From contig JAEZCE010000076.1 of assembly GCA_023429995.1 (NCBI GenBank), positions 1 to 39,873 on the forward strand: DNA of 39,873 nucleotides. Direction: 5' to 3'. The notes below the pieces were generated by a model, which did not search any database, had not been told where the DNA came from, and worked only from the letters and a program-made list of their open reading frames with translations. Made by a program: the position numbers and the translations under genes. This document shows positions 13,248-20,441 of this stretch, in pieces (the first letter of the stretch is position 1; each line of letters starts with the position of its first letter). The DNA is from Bacillota bacterium. Its GTDB lineage: Bacteria; Bacillota; UBA4882; UBA8346.

Positions 13248-14069
13248 TTGTTTGGCTATATTACCGCCAATTTCGAAAAGTTAACAACCGAAGAAAAACA
13301 GCACTATCAGGCCTACTATTGCGGCCTGTGCAGGGCGCTGGGGAATCGTTGCGGCGCGCTAAGCCGCATGACCCTCACTTACGATATGGCGTTTCTGGTT
13401 TTATTTCTTACGGCAATCTATAAGCCCAATACCGCCATGAACGATGGGCGATGCTTCCCTCACCCGTTAAAGCCCCGCCGGCATTGGAGCAATGAAATCA
13501 CCGACTATGCCGCCGATATGAATCTCCTGCTCGCCTACTACAATCTCCTGGACGATTGGGCCGATGAACGCAAGGTTCTATCGCTAGGGATAGCCAAACT
13601 GTTTCAAAGGCAATATAATCAAATCGTTGCGCAGTATCCAAAACAATATTCAGTCATCAACAACTGTTTGAACGAACTGTCCGGAATCGAAAAATCCGGA
13701 GAATTGAACCCGGATATTCCCGCCGAATGCTTTGGAACCCTAATGGGGGAAATTTTTGTCCGGCAGGAAGACGAATATGCCCAAAATTTGCGTTCCTTTG
13801 GCAAAGCGCTGGGTAAGTTCATTTATATCATGGACGCCTGCCTTGATTTAAAAGCCGACATCAAGAAAGAACGCTATAATCCTTTAATCGCCATTCCGTC
13901 CGCCAATTTCAGGGATATTTTAAATCTGCTGATGGGCGAGTGCGTGGAAAAATACAAACTGCTGCCCATCCATGAGGATAAAAATCTGATTGACAATATC
14001 CTGTATTCCGGCGTTTGGACAAGGTACGAAGCAGAAAAACAGCAACCAAAGGAGACCCTTACGCAATGA
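13248..14069 (+). CDS. DUF5685 family protein
   Basis: About 273 residues. Members of this Firmicutes family begin MFGY; here the matching start is a TTG at 13248-13250, giving FGYITANFEKLT. A run of G (13234-13239) lies 8 bases before it. An in-frame ATG at 13197 would add 17 unrelated residues and has no ribosome binding site. Recognisable features are YQAYYCGLCRALGNRCG (two Cys), LTYDMAFLVLFLTAIY, CFPHPLKPR, AADMNLLLAYYNLLDDWADE (acidic DDxxDE helix), and near the end GKALGKFIYIMDACLDLKADIKKERYNPL, with a second DxxxD/KKxRYNP motif. The acidic helices resemble all-helical isoprenoid-synthase-like folds. The function is not established. It overlaps the J-domain gene by ATGA, so the two are made together. 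Confidence 0.85.
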   Translation: MFGYITANFEKLTTEEKQHYQAYYCGLCRALGNRCGALSRMTLTYDMAFLVLFLTAIYKPNTAMNDGRCFPHPLKPRRHWSNEITDYAADMNLLLAYYNLLDDWADERKVLSLGIAKLFQRQYNQIVAQYPKQYSVINNCLNELSGIEKSGELNPDIPAECFGTLMGEIFVRQEDEYAQNLRSFGKALGKFIYIMDACLDLKADIKKERYNPLIAIPSANFRDILNLLMGECVEKYKLLPIHEDKNLIDNILYSGVWTRYEAEKQQPKETLTQ

Positions 14070-14737
14070 TCACCGATCCCTATCAAGTACTTGGAGTATC
14101 TCCAAGCGCTTCCAATGAGGAAATTACCAAGGCCTACCGCAAACTGGCTAAAAGATACCACCCGGATTTAAATCAAGGCGACCCGGAAGCCGCCAAAAAG
14201 ATGAGCCAAATTAACGCCGCTTATGAACAAATCAAGAGCGGTAATGGTTACCGGTCAACCGGCGGTGGCGGTTACGGCGGTCAAAGCCAATACGGCAACC
14301 AGGGCGCCGGTGAAGGAGGGTATGATCCGTTCGGTGGCTTCGGCCCGTTTGGAAATTTCGGTTCATATGGAAACCAAAGAGCTGAAAATCCCCAATTTGA
14401 TCCGGTTATTTCCTATCTACGCGCAGGATACTATCAGCAAGCCCTTTACGCCCTGTCCGCCATCACCGACAGAAGCGCCCCATGGTATTATTACAGCGCA
14501 ATTGCCCATGCCTCTATCGGAAACATCATCCTGGCCTTAGACCATTCAAAAACCTCCATCCAGATGGAGCCGAACAATCTGGAATACCGGCGCCTCTACA
14601 ATATCATTCAAAACAGCGGACGCGTATATCAACAACAAAGTGAGGGTTTTGGAAAGCCGGCCGTCACTTTGAATCAGATTTGCCTGGGACTTTGCCTTAC
14701 CAATTTATGCTGCATGTTTTGTGGACGGCAGTGTTAG
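14066..14737 (+). CDS. J-domain (DnaJ-like) protein with Gly-rich linker and Cys-rich tail
   Basis: 223 residues. The J domain is at 1-65 or so: DPYQVLGVSPSASNEEITKAYRKLAKRYHPDLN, with an intact HPD. It is followed by a Gly/Tyr-rich linker (about 70-115) and a TPR-like helical segment (VISYLRAGYYQQALYALSAI, YYYSAIAHASIGNIILALDHSKTSIQMEPNNLEYRRLY). The C-terminus, LCLTNLCCMFCGRQC, is rich in Cys and may bind metal or membrane. The zinc-finger and substrate domains of DnaJ are missing, so it is a specialised class III co-chaperone recruiting DnaK. The start is the ATG overlapping the DUF5685 stop (ATGA), with AAAGGAG 10 bases ahead; a longer in-frame ATG at 14015 is inside the upstream gene and is rejected. 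The gene pair recurs in clostridial genomes, suggesting a joint role. Confidence 0.9.
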   Translation: MITDPYQVLGVSPSASNEEITKAYRKLAKRYHPDLNQGDPEAAKKMSQINAAYEQIKSGNGYRSTGGGGYGGQSQYGNQGAGEGGYDPFGGFGPFGNFGSYGNQRAENPQFDPVISYLRAGYYQQALYALSAITDRSAPWYYYSAIAHASIGNIILALDHSKTSIQMEPNNLEYRRLYNIIQNSGRVYQQQSEGFGKPAVTLNQICLGLCLTNLCCMFCGRQC

Positions 14738-14813
14738 TGAATGGCAGGAGCTTTGCTCGATCCACCAACCCTAAGCGGTTCCATCGACCTAAAATAAATA
14801 AGGAGGAATACCC

Positions 14814-15206
14814 ATGAACTGGTTCAAAAAATTCATGATGGGAAGATACGGCGGAGACCAGCTTTCTGTATGCTTAATCCTTTTTTCGGCAGTTTTGACC
14901 CTAACGGCTGAATTCGCTAAAATACCGCTATTGGCAGGAATCGGCTATATTCCCCTCGGTTTTGCTCTTTTTAGAATGCTATCCAGAAATGTATCCAAAC
15001 GGAGCATGGAGAATTACAAATTTGCCATTCTGATAAGCCCCATGTATTCCTGGTTCCATAAAGCGGGAGAACGATTCCAAAACATCAAAACCCACCGCTA
15101 TTATAGCTGTCCAAATTGCAAACAGAGCTTAAGAGTACCCCGGGGGAAAGGGAAAATCGTTATTACCTGCCCGAAATGCAAAAAGGAATTTAAAGGAAAA
15201 TCATAG
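14814..15206 (+). CDS. Small membrane protein with C-terminal zinc ribbon
   Basis: 130 residues. Two hydrophobic segments (about 18-36 and 40-56) precede a basic loop. The C-terminal ribbon is YYSCPNCKQSLRVPRGKGKIVITCPKCKKEF, with four cysteines in CPxC...CPxC arrangement, as in zinc ribbons of the zf-ribbon/MJ0042 type. A perfect GGAGGAATACCC leads to the ATG. It lies 76 bases after the J-domain gene and is probably co-transcribed with it and DUF5685. The function is unknown; the ribbon may face the cytoplasm. Confidence 0.85.
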   Translation: MNWFKKFMMGRYGGDQLSVCLILFSAVLTLTAEFAKIPLLAGIGYIPLGFALFRMLSRNVSKRSMENYKFAILISPMYSWFHKAGERFQNIKTHRYYSCPNCKQSLRVPRGKGKIVITCPKCKKEFKGKS

Positions 15207-15247
15207 AATGAGAGCCCGGTTATCTTCCAAAGTGAAATAATCTCGGA

Positions 15248-16654
15248 TCAATCCTGCAGGCAAGCAACGGCATCGTCGCCAGTCACAGGTAATACGATTA
15301 AAATTCGGGTTCCCTTCCCAGGCGCGCTTTTCACGTGAATTTGACCCTGATGGACATCAACGATCCATTTCACAATGGCCAGTCCCAACCCACATCCATT
15401 TTGGGTTTTGGGACGTACTTTATCCACTTGATAAAAACGGTTAAAAATTTTGGGTATTTCCGTTTCCGGAATACCTATGCCGGTATCTTCGATGATTAGC
15501 TTAATCCTATCCTTTTCAGCCAAAGAATTGATGATGATTTTCCCTGTTTCCGGAGTAAACTTGATGCTGTTATCCAACACCGCCCGTAACATCTCTTTTA
15601 CCAATTTCCGATCGCCAAAAAGCGAAATTTTTTCATTATGTTCCAATACGATTTGATGATTCCCGGCAATGATTCTTGTTTCGCGAAAAACTTCATCAAT
15701 CAATTCAGCGAGAGCAAACGGTTCTTTGCATAGATTACGGGCGCTACCGTCACTCCGGGCTAAAAAAAGCAATTTTTCGATCAGCTCCGCCATATTGGCG
15801 GCTTCATTTTTGATTACCGTAATCGATTCTTGCAGGATCGCCTTATCTTCTTTGCCCCAGCGATCAAGCAAATTGATATAGCCTTGAATCACGGATATCG
15901 GAGTCCGTAATTCGTGGGAAGCATCGGAGACAAACTGGTTCTGTCGTTCAAAAGATTGTTGCAGCCGATCAATCATCGCATTAAAAGTGGTTGCCAAATC
16001 GGTTAATTCATCCCGGGGTCCGGCGATGTTGATTCGTTGATTTAAATCCTTGATACTGATACTTTGAGCCGTCGCTGTTATATTGGCAATCGGTTTTAGC
16101 ACTTCACGGCTGATAATGTATCCTGAAAGAATCGAAATCAATATGCCGGAGAATTCAGCCCCAATCATCAGTAATCCCAAAAGTTTCAAAAAGTGAAACT
16201 CGTTTTTTAGGCTTTTCACTACCTGCAAATAAGCGTACGATTGATTTTTGACCTTGATCATCCTGTTTTGGTACAATAAATTCCGCTGCAGAATTGCAAT
16301 TTTATTGGTTTTTAAAGGAATTTTTTCAGGGATTTTAAGGTTGAATTTGGGGGATTCATTGATAATTTTTCCTTGTTTATCAACTATTTTCACATAAATA
16401 TTATCATTGGACGGTATCCCCAAAACAAGATCCTTATCGACCAAATCCGCCCTTCTCTGCCCGGACTCGTGAAATTGTTCAATTATCATATCCCCGGTAT
16501 CGGTAACCTGGGCAACCGCTTGTTGCTTCAAGAAGTAATGAACGCCATATAAAATGGAAGCATTGAGCAGGGTTAAAATCAAAAAGAGTATTCCTGCGTA
16601 CATGGTGGTTAATTTCCAGGAAATCTTGGCAAACCGTATTTTGTAAAATTTCAT
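15248..16654 (-). CDS. Two-component sensor histidine kinase
   Basis: 468 residues. TM1 is at about 12-40, an extracytoplasmic sensing loop at about 42-155, and TM2 at about 160-183. HAMP follows (EVLKPIANITATAQSIS to LATTFNAMIDRLQ), then HisKA with the phospho-acceptor in SDASHELRTP (His about 247), then HATPase_c with N (DNSIKFTPETG), G1 (IEDTGIGIPE), F (FNRFYQVD) and G2 (GCGLGLAIVKWIVD) boxes. The architecture is that of PhoR/BaeS/ArlS-type kinases. The ATG at 16652-16654 overlaps the stop of the response regulator by ATGA, the usual coupling. An upstream in-frame GTG at 16670-16672 is only two bases from AAGGAGG, so it is rejected. The signal sensed is unknown. It is convergent with the zinc-ribbon gene. 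Confidence 0.95.
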   Translation of the reverse strand: MKFYKIRFAKISWKLTTMYAGILFLILTLLNASILYGVHYFLKQQAVAQVTDTGDMIIEQFHESGQRRADLVDKDLVLGIPSNDNIYVKIVDKQGKIINESPKFNLKIPEKIPLKTNKIAILQRNLLYQNRMIKVKNQSYAYLQVVKSLKNEFHFLKLLGLLMIGAEFSGILISILSGYIISREVLKPIANITATAQSISIKDLNQRINIAGPRDELTDLATTFNAMIDRLQQSFERQNQFVSDASHELRTPISVIQGYINLLDRWGKEDKAILQESITVIKNEAANMAELIEKLLFLARSDGSARNLCKEPFALAELIDEVFRETRIIAGNHQIVLEHNEKISLFGDRKLVKEMLRAVLDNSIKFTPETGKIIINSLAEKDRIKLIIEDTGIGIPETEIPKIFNRFYQVDKVRPKTQNGCGLGLAIVKWIVDVHQGQIHVKSAPGKGTRILIVLPVTGDDAVACLQD

Positions 16655-17349
16655 TCCGCGTTTTGCCCGCACACCTCCTTCATGATATATCCAACTCCCC
16701 GGATAGTATGAATCATTTTATCTTCAAAGGGGCCATCGACTTTATCCCGCAAATATTTAATATAAACATCCACCACATTGGCGCCGCCATAATAATCATA
16801 TCCCCAGACTTTTTCCAGGATGTTTTCCCGGGTCAGGACGATTCCTTGATTGACGATCATATATTCCAACAGGTCATACTCTTTTTTAGTCAACTCAAGG
16901 TTCTTCCCCTTTCTGGTAACTTGATGCCGAATCTGGTCCATTACCAGATCCTTAAAATATAACTCTTTTAGGGAAGAGTCCTTCGTCTGATGCCTTAATG
17001 CGACCCGCAACCGGGCCAGCAGCTCTTCGATGGAAAAGGGTTTGGTAATATAATCATCCGCTCCGATATCGAGTCCCATTACTTTACTTTCAATATCATC
17101 CTTGGCAGTCAGCATGACAATGGGAATGCTCGAAAAATGCCGGATGCGGCGGCAGACTTCTATACCGCTAAGACCCGGCAACATGATATCCAAAAGGATT
17201 AGATCATAATGGTTTTGCTTGGCCTTTTCCAAACCCTCCCGGCCATCGGTTCCAAGATCGACTTGATAGCCTTCGTGGCTCAATTCCAGCTCCAGAAATC
17301 TGGCAATTTGTCTCTCATCTTCGATAATTAATAGTTTAACGGCGCCCAT
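16651..17349 (-). CDS. OmpR/PhoB-family response regulator
   Basis: 232 residues. The receiver domain, 1-120 or so, has acidic pocket IIEDE, phospho-acceptor Asp54 in LILLDIMLPG, the Thr of VMLTAKD and the Lys of ITKPF. The C-terminal winged helix, about 133-228, has LELTKKEYDLLEYM, ENILEKVWGYDYYGGANVVDVYIKYLRDKV and IRGVGYIM, the OmpR/PhoB DNA-binding signature. The ribosome binding site is GGAGAA. It is followed directly by its kinase and preceded by a 59-residue membrane peptide gene 22 bases upstream. The ladder of 11-bp repeats at 17607-17657, ahead of that peptide gene, is a plausible binding site for this regulator, implying autoregulation. Confidence 0.96.
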   Translation of the reverse strand: MGAVKLLIIEDERQIARFLELELSHEGYQVDLGTDGREGLEKAKQNHYDLILLDIMLPGLSGIEVCRRIRHFSSIPIVMLTAKDDIESKVMGLDIGADDYITKPFSIEELLARLRVALRHQTKDSSLKELYFKDLVMDQIRHQVTRKGKNLELTKKEYDLLEYMIVNQGIVLTRENILEKVWGYDYYGGANVVDVYIKYLRDKVDGPFEDKMIHTIRGVGYIMKEVCGQNAE

Positions 17350-17370
17350 GAGTATTCTCCAAACAAAAAG

Positions 17371-17550
17371 TTACATTCCATTTGATATCATTGTAGCAAT
17401 GTCATTCCATAAAAGCAATCCATCCAAGCGCCTAAAAAAGCACCCCCTGCAAGGGAGGTACTTTGAATAACAATATTTTAAGGCGCTTGAAACTATTATA
17501 GCCAAGGCAAAGGCTAAACTTACAATCAATAACTTCTTACTTTTCTTCAT
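17371..17550 (-). CDS. Small membrane or secreted peptide ahead of the two-component system
   Basis: 59 residues from an ATG at 17548-17550, which has a perfect AAGGAG 8-9 bases ahead; longer in-frame starts up to 17604 lack this. The peptide has a basic start (MKKSKKLL), one hydrophobic span (about 7-26, LIVSLAFALAIIVSSAL) and a short tail with a CRGC motif (KYCYSKYLPCRGCFFRRLDG) ending NDIATMISNGM. It could be a membrane-anchored peptide or a secreted one with a poor cleavage site. It is the first gene of the operon with the response regulator and kinase, directly after the repeat ladder. A role as a small modulator of the kinase is inference. Half of the gene is occupied by a 65-base inverted repeat (17425-17489), so the C-terminal half might be the product of an insertion. 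Confidence 0.55.
   Translation of the reverse strand: MKKSKKLLIVSLAFALAIIVSSALKYCYSKYLPCRGCFFRRLDGLLLWNDIATMISNGM
17425..17489. repeat. 65-base inverted repeat inside the small-peptide gene
   Basis: CAAGCGCCTAAAA (17425-17437) is the near-perfect reverse complement of TTTTAAGGCGCTTG (17476-17489). The loop holds a further hairpin, CCCT-GCA-AGGG. The structure lies inside an open frame and has no T-run after it. It resembles a small REP- or MITE-like insertion or a structured mRNA element. Confidence 0.6.
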
Positions 17551-17606
17551 TGGCTTTGATCTCCTTTTCATCAATTTTGAATCCATGGTTATCTTAGCCA
17601 ACAAAG

Positions 17607-17657
17607 ATTAGAATCCAGTTATAAAAAAATTAGAACTGGATTAGAATTGAATGAGAA
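17607..17657 (-). promoter_or_regulatory. Ladder of 11-bp phased repeats, likely OmpR-family operator
   Basis: On the plus strand the heptamer ATTAGAA starts at 17607, 17629 and 17640, with ATGAGAA at 17651 and a weaker GTTATAA at 17618. All starts are exactly 11 bp apart. On the minus strand this reads TTCTAAT every helical turn. The last copy ends 10 bases before a possible -10, TAAGAT, in front of the small-peptide gene. Direct repeats of 6-7 bp with 4-bp spacers, placed about 10 bp from the -10, are the hallmark of PhoB/PhoP-type regulators. Confidence 0.65.
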
Positions 17658-17711
17658 TTCTTCAGCCCTGGTGTACCAACCCTCACCGGGAGCGTTTTTC
17701 CTAAAATCGGA

Positions 17712-19037
17712 CTATTGTTGCTCCAATTTTCGATTTTGTCTGCGCCAGAAGTGCTTAAAAAACAGGCTTCCTGTTATTTTAGGCCCCTTTCTTCCTTGCC
17801 CCGCAGTTTCCAACGCTGCTTCAATGAACTTCCTTTCTTTTAAAAATGCAATTTTGACAGTATTGGCTAATATTTCATCGGAGACCGCCCGGGAGTTAAT
17901 TTCCTGAATAAGCTTTTCCAATTCTCCTTCGAGTGCGTCGCGTTCTTCAAGGAACCGGCGTCCATCGACTTGACCCGCTATAATCCGGCGGTGGAGCTTT
18001 TCGCGAATCTTCCAGTATTCAATCGCGGCCGGGCCCTCCCGCTCAGAAAAGAAAGGAACTCCTTGAGCCATCCATAATGGCTTAAATACCGCAATACACG
18101 GGGTGGATGCCCCGGTCACCCAATAAGTGCTGCGGTTTTGAGTAATGGAAGCAATATAGCTTCCCGTTGTATGATCGCCAATGAATCCGCCGCCATGCAT
18201 GCAAACACTTTCAAGCGAATGAGTGGAAAATTGACGGCCCTGGACTTTACTTCCATGGCTTCGCAGGATGTTTTTCATGGTTGCTACGGTAATCTGTCCT
18301 CCTAGCCTCTCCAGACCGGCTTTGCAAGTTTTCAAACGATGCCTGGCGCGGCTGAAATGAGTAAAAATGTGATCGCTGTAACACTTGCGGAAATTGAAAT
18401 CTCGACGGCTCCGGCACCATCCTTTATCAACCGCATGGGCCACCAAATCGGGATGACTTCTATCAAAATCCCCTTCAATTGTAAGGCAATTGGAGATGCA
18501 ATAAATATCGCGTACTTGTTTGGCAACCCAGTAAGGACCTGCGGTCTCCAATACCCAGGCTGACGAGGGATCGGCGATTAAGAACGAATTGTGATAGGTA
18601 AAAGACTTTTCATAACCGCAGTTGCCGCCTTGGCCATACCGTTCCAGCAATTCCGCAATCAAAGCGACAGCCTGCTCGCTGCTGCGGCAGCGTTCCAAGG
18701 CAAGCCGGGCCAAATCCATCCCGAGCAAACCCGTTTTTTGGTATTTTTCTTTGGTGAATATAGCTTCATTGCCGATATTGAGACCGAATTCATTGGCGCC
18801 CATTTCGCAGCCCCAAACCCAGGAGGGCTTTAACAATAATACCTCATAGGTCTCCTCCACCTGGGGAATGGAGATATAGGTGGCGTTCAGTTCTTTCTCA
18901 GTGCCGGCGAGATCATACTTCCGCCGGGGCTCATGGATTACCAAATGCGGTTCATTCGGTTGCCTGTCACTGTTCTTGGCAAATAGAACCGAACCATCCC
19001 GGGTGGAATTCCCCAAAGCAACCATCGTGTCACACAT
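17712..19037 (-). CDS. C69-family (secernin-like) dipeptidase
   Basis: 441 residues. The N-terminus is MCDTMVALGNSTRDGSVLFAKNSDR. Cys2, exposed after Met removal, is the N-terminal nucleophile of the Ntn-hydrolase fold, and the KNSDR stretch is the family signature. Further conserved blocks are SWVWGCEMGANEFGLNIGNEAIFT, LLGMDLARLALER, NSFLIADPSSAWVLETAG and SNCLTIEGDFD. Secernins and bacterial PepD/C69 proteins are of similar length. The activity expected is hydrolysis of dipeptides or related amides in the cytoplasm. The ATG has GGAAG ahead, and the gene begins 31 bases after tldE, so it is the third member of a tldD-tldE-dipeptidase operon. This association suggests a joint role in degrading peptides or trimming modified ones. 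Confidence 0.9.
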   Translation of the reverse strand: MCDTMVALGNSTRDGSVLFAKNSDRQPNEPHLVIHEPRRKYDLAGTEKELNATYISIPQVEETYEVLLLKPSWVWGCEMGANEFGLNIGNEAIFTKEKYQKTGLLGMDLARLALERCRSSEQAVALIAELLERYGQGGNCGYEKSFTYHNSFLIADPSSAWVLETAGPYWVAKQVRDIYCISNCLTIEGDFDRSHPDLVAHAVDKGWCRSRRDFNFRKCYSDHIFTHFSRARHRLKTCKAGLERLGGQITVATMKNILRSHGSKVQGRQFSTHSLESVCMHGGGFIGDHTTGSYIASITQNRSTYWVTGASTPCIAVFKPLWMAQGVPFFSEREGPAAIEYWKIREKLHRRIIAGQVDGRRFLEERDALEGELEKLIQEINSRAVSDEILANTVKIAFLKERKFIEAALETAGQGRKGPKITGSLFFKHFWRRQNRKLEQQ

Positions 19038-19068
19038 GAAACGTATCTTCCTCCCGTAGGCTAACCTT

Positions 19069-20388
19069 TCATTGAGTTTTTCCGCTTACGGCTACATTCG
19101 ATAATTGAATGGTTTGCGGGCCGCTGAAATGGTTCTCCCTCTGCAATTCCTTTGAGAGAATCATTTTGGCCTGGACTTCCCGGATATTGCCGGAAATCGA
19201 CCCCCCGGTTACAAAAGTGGTGCCGTTGCCGTCAAAATGGCGGCCGAGCCGGATTTCACCGCCGAAATCACCATTTAGGGGGTCCATCTGAAAATCGGAA
19301 AAAGCAAGTAATTCCAAATATGGCCGTTGTTTCATCTCTGGAATCGATTGGCTGCCCCCGCTAAAAATCATATTCCGGATATTTCCGGTCGGGGAAACTC
19401 CTAAATATTTACAATATTGAGTATTGCCCCAGTAATTCAAAAGTTTGCCCTGCCGGATGATTTCGACACTGTCAACCGGCAACCCATCCTCATCAAAAGG
19501 AATACTGGCTGTGGAATTCTCCATCAAGGGATCCAACTTCATACTGATGGAATCGCCTTGGGAACCGTTATCCATCCCCTGAACATTTTCACCCGGTTTA
19601 AAGGTCGAAGTTTGCTCATAAACACTTTGAGCGGCCGATTGGGTATAATAGTACTGCAGAAAATCACGAACCGGCTCTCCGGTGAGTAATACCGGATGAC
19701 GTTTTAAGGCCGGGGTTGGAACGGCCAAGGCTTTTTCCCTGCTCAACTCCAACATTTCACGGACAACTTGGGTCAATTGCCCGGCCTGGAAGGTTGCAAA
19801 GTGAAAGTCTTTATACAATTCGACTTCTTCACCGGATTCCCGCCAGTTGGTTATTAGCTCCAGCTCACCCCGGTAATGCTCTTTCAGCAAATCAACCCCC
19901 TGGGAATTCATGATCCGGGTGGTGATTTTATTCAAAAACAGTTCCGCCGAATTAATCCCGCCCCGCTCCAGGGTATCCCCTTCGAAAAGAGCCGCAGTCA
20001 ATTGGGAAATCCCGTCCGAAAGCGAAACTCCCGCAAAACTGCTCATGGGGACTTGCTGCTTAACCTGCCTCGGCTCTACCAGGGGATAAAATTTATTTTT
20101 CACAAAACCGGCTGCATAAGCCGCTTGGTTCATGGCAGTCCGGACTTCATCCTCACGCATGGTGGGATGAATCTGGATTGTGGAGGAACCCCGATAATCA
20201 TTGCCATCGGCTGAAAAATCTTTATATATCGTGGCCTGAAAATAATGAACCTTTTTACTGCGGTTCATATCCAATTCCTTTTTGATAAAAAAAGCTTCCA
20301 TCGAATCGGTTCTTTGTTCAACAATTTTATAAACTTTGATCTCCGGAATATCCCTCAATATCTTTTGAAGTTGTTCCATGGTAAGCAT
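19069..20388 (-). CDS. TldE/PmbA-family protein, non-catalytic partner of TldD
   Basis: 439 residues from the ATG at 20386-20388; a GTG at 20395-20397 is also in frame but sits one base from GGGAG, so the ATG with 10-base spacing is preferred. The conserved C-terminal part is VQGMDNGSQGDSISMKLDPLMENSTASIPFDEDGLPVDSVEIIRQGKLLNYWGNTQYCKYLGVSPTGN, and RNMIFSGGS / FVTGGSISGNIREV follow, as in PmbA. There is no HExxxH zinc motif, which is characteristic of TldE. Together TldD and TldE form a hetero-oligomeric metalloprotease that degrades unfolded peptides and matures microcin B17 and CcdA antitoxin in E. coli. The gene follows tldD by about 50 bases on the same strand. Confidence 0.88.
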   Translation of the reverse strand: MLTMEQLQKILRDIPEIKVYKIVEQRTDSMEAFFIKKELDMNRSKKVHYFQATIYKDFSADGNDYRGSSTIQIHPTMREDEVRTAMNQAAYAAGFVKNKFYPLVEPRQVKQQVPMSSFAGVSLSDGISQLTAALFEGDTLERGGINSAELFLNKITTRIMNSQGVDLLKEHYRGELELITNWRESGEEVELYKDFHFATFQAGQLTQVVREMLELSREKALAVPTPALKRHPVLLTGEPVRDFLQYYYTQSAAQSVYEQTSTFKPGENVQGMDNGSQGDSISMKLDPLMENSTASIPFDEDGLPVDSVEIIRQGKLLNYWGNTQYCKYLGVSPTGNIRNMIFSGGSQSIPEMKQRPYLELLAFSDFQMDPLNGDFGGEIRLGRHFDGNGTTFVTGGSISGNIREVQAKMILSKELQRENHFSGPQTIQLSNVAVSGKTQ

Positions 20389-20441
20389 TGGCGTCACGCT
20401 CCCGATTTTAAATACAATCCGTCAAAATGAAATAACTTTCT

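Noticed and set aside
16655..16672. GTG start for the histidine kinase
   Set aside because: The AAGGAGG is only two bases away; the ATGA overlap with the response regulator is the normal coupled arrangement.
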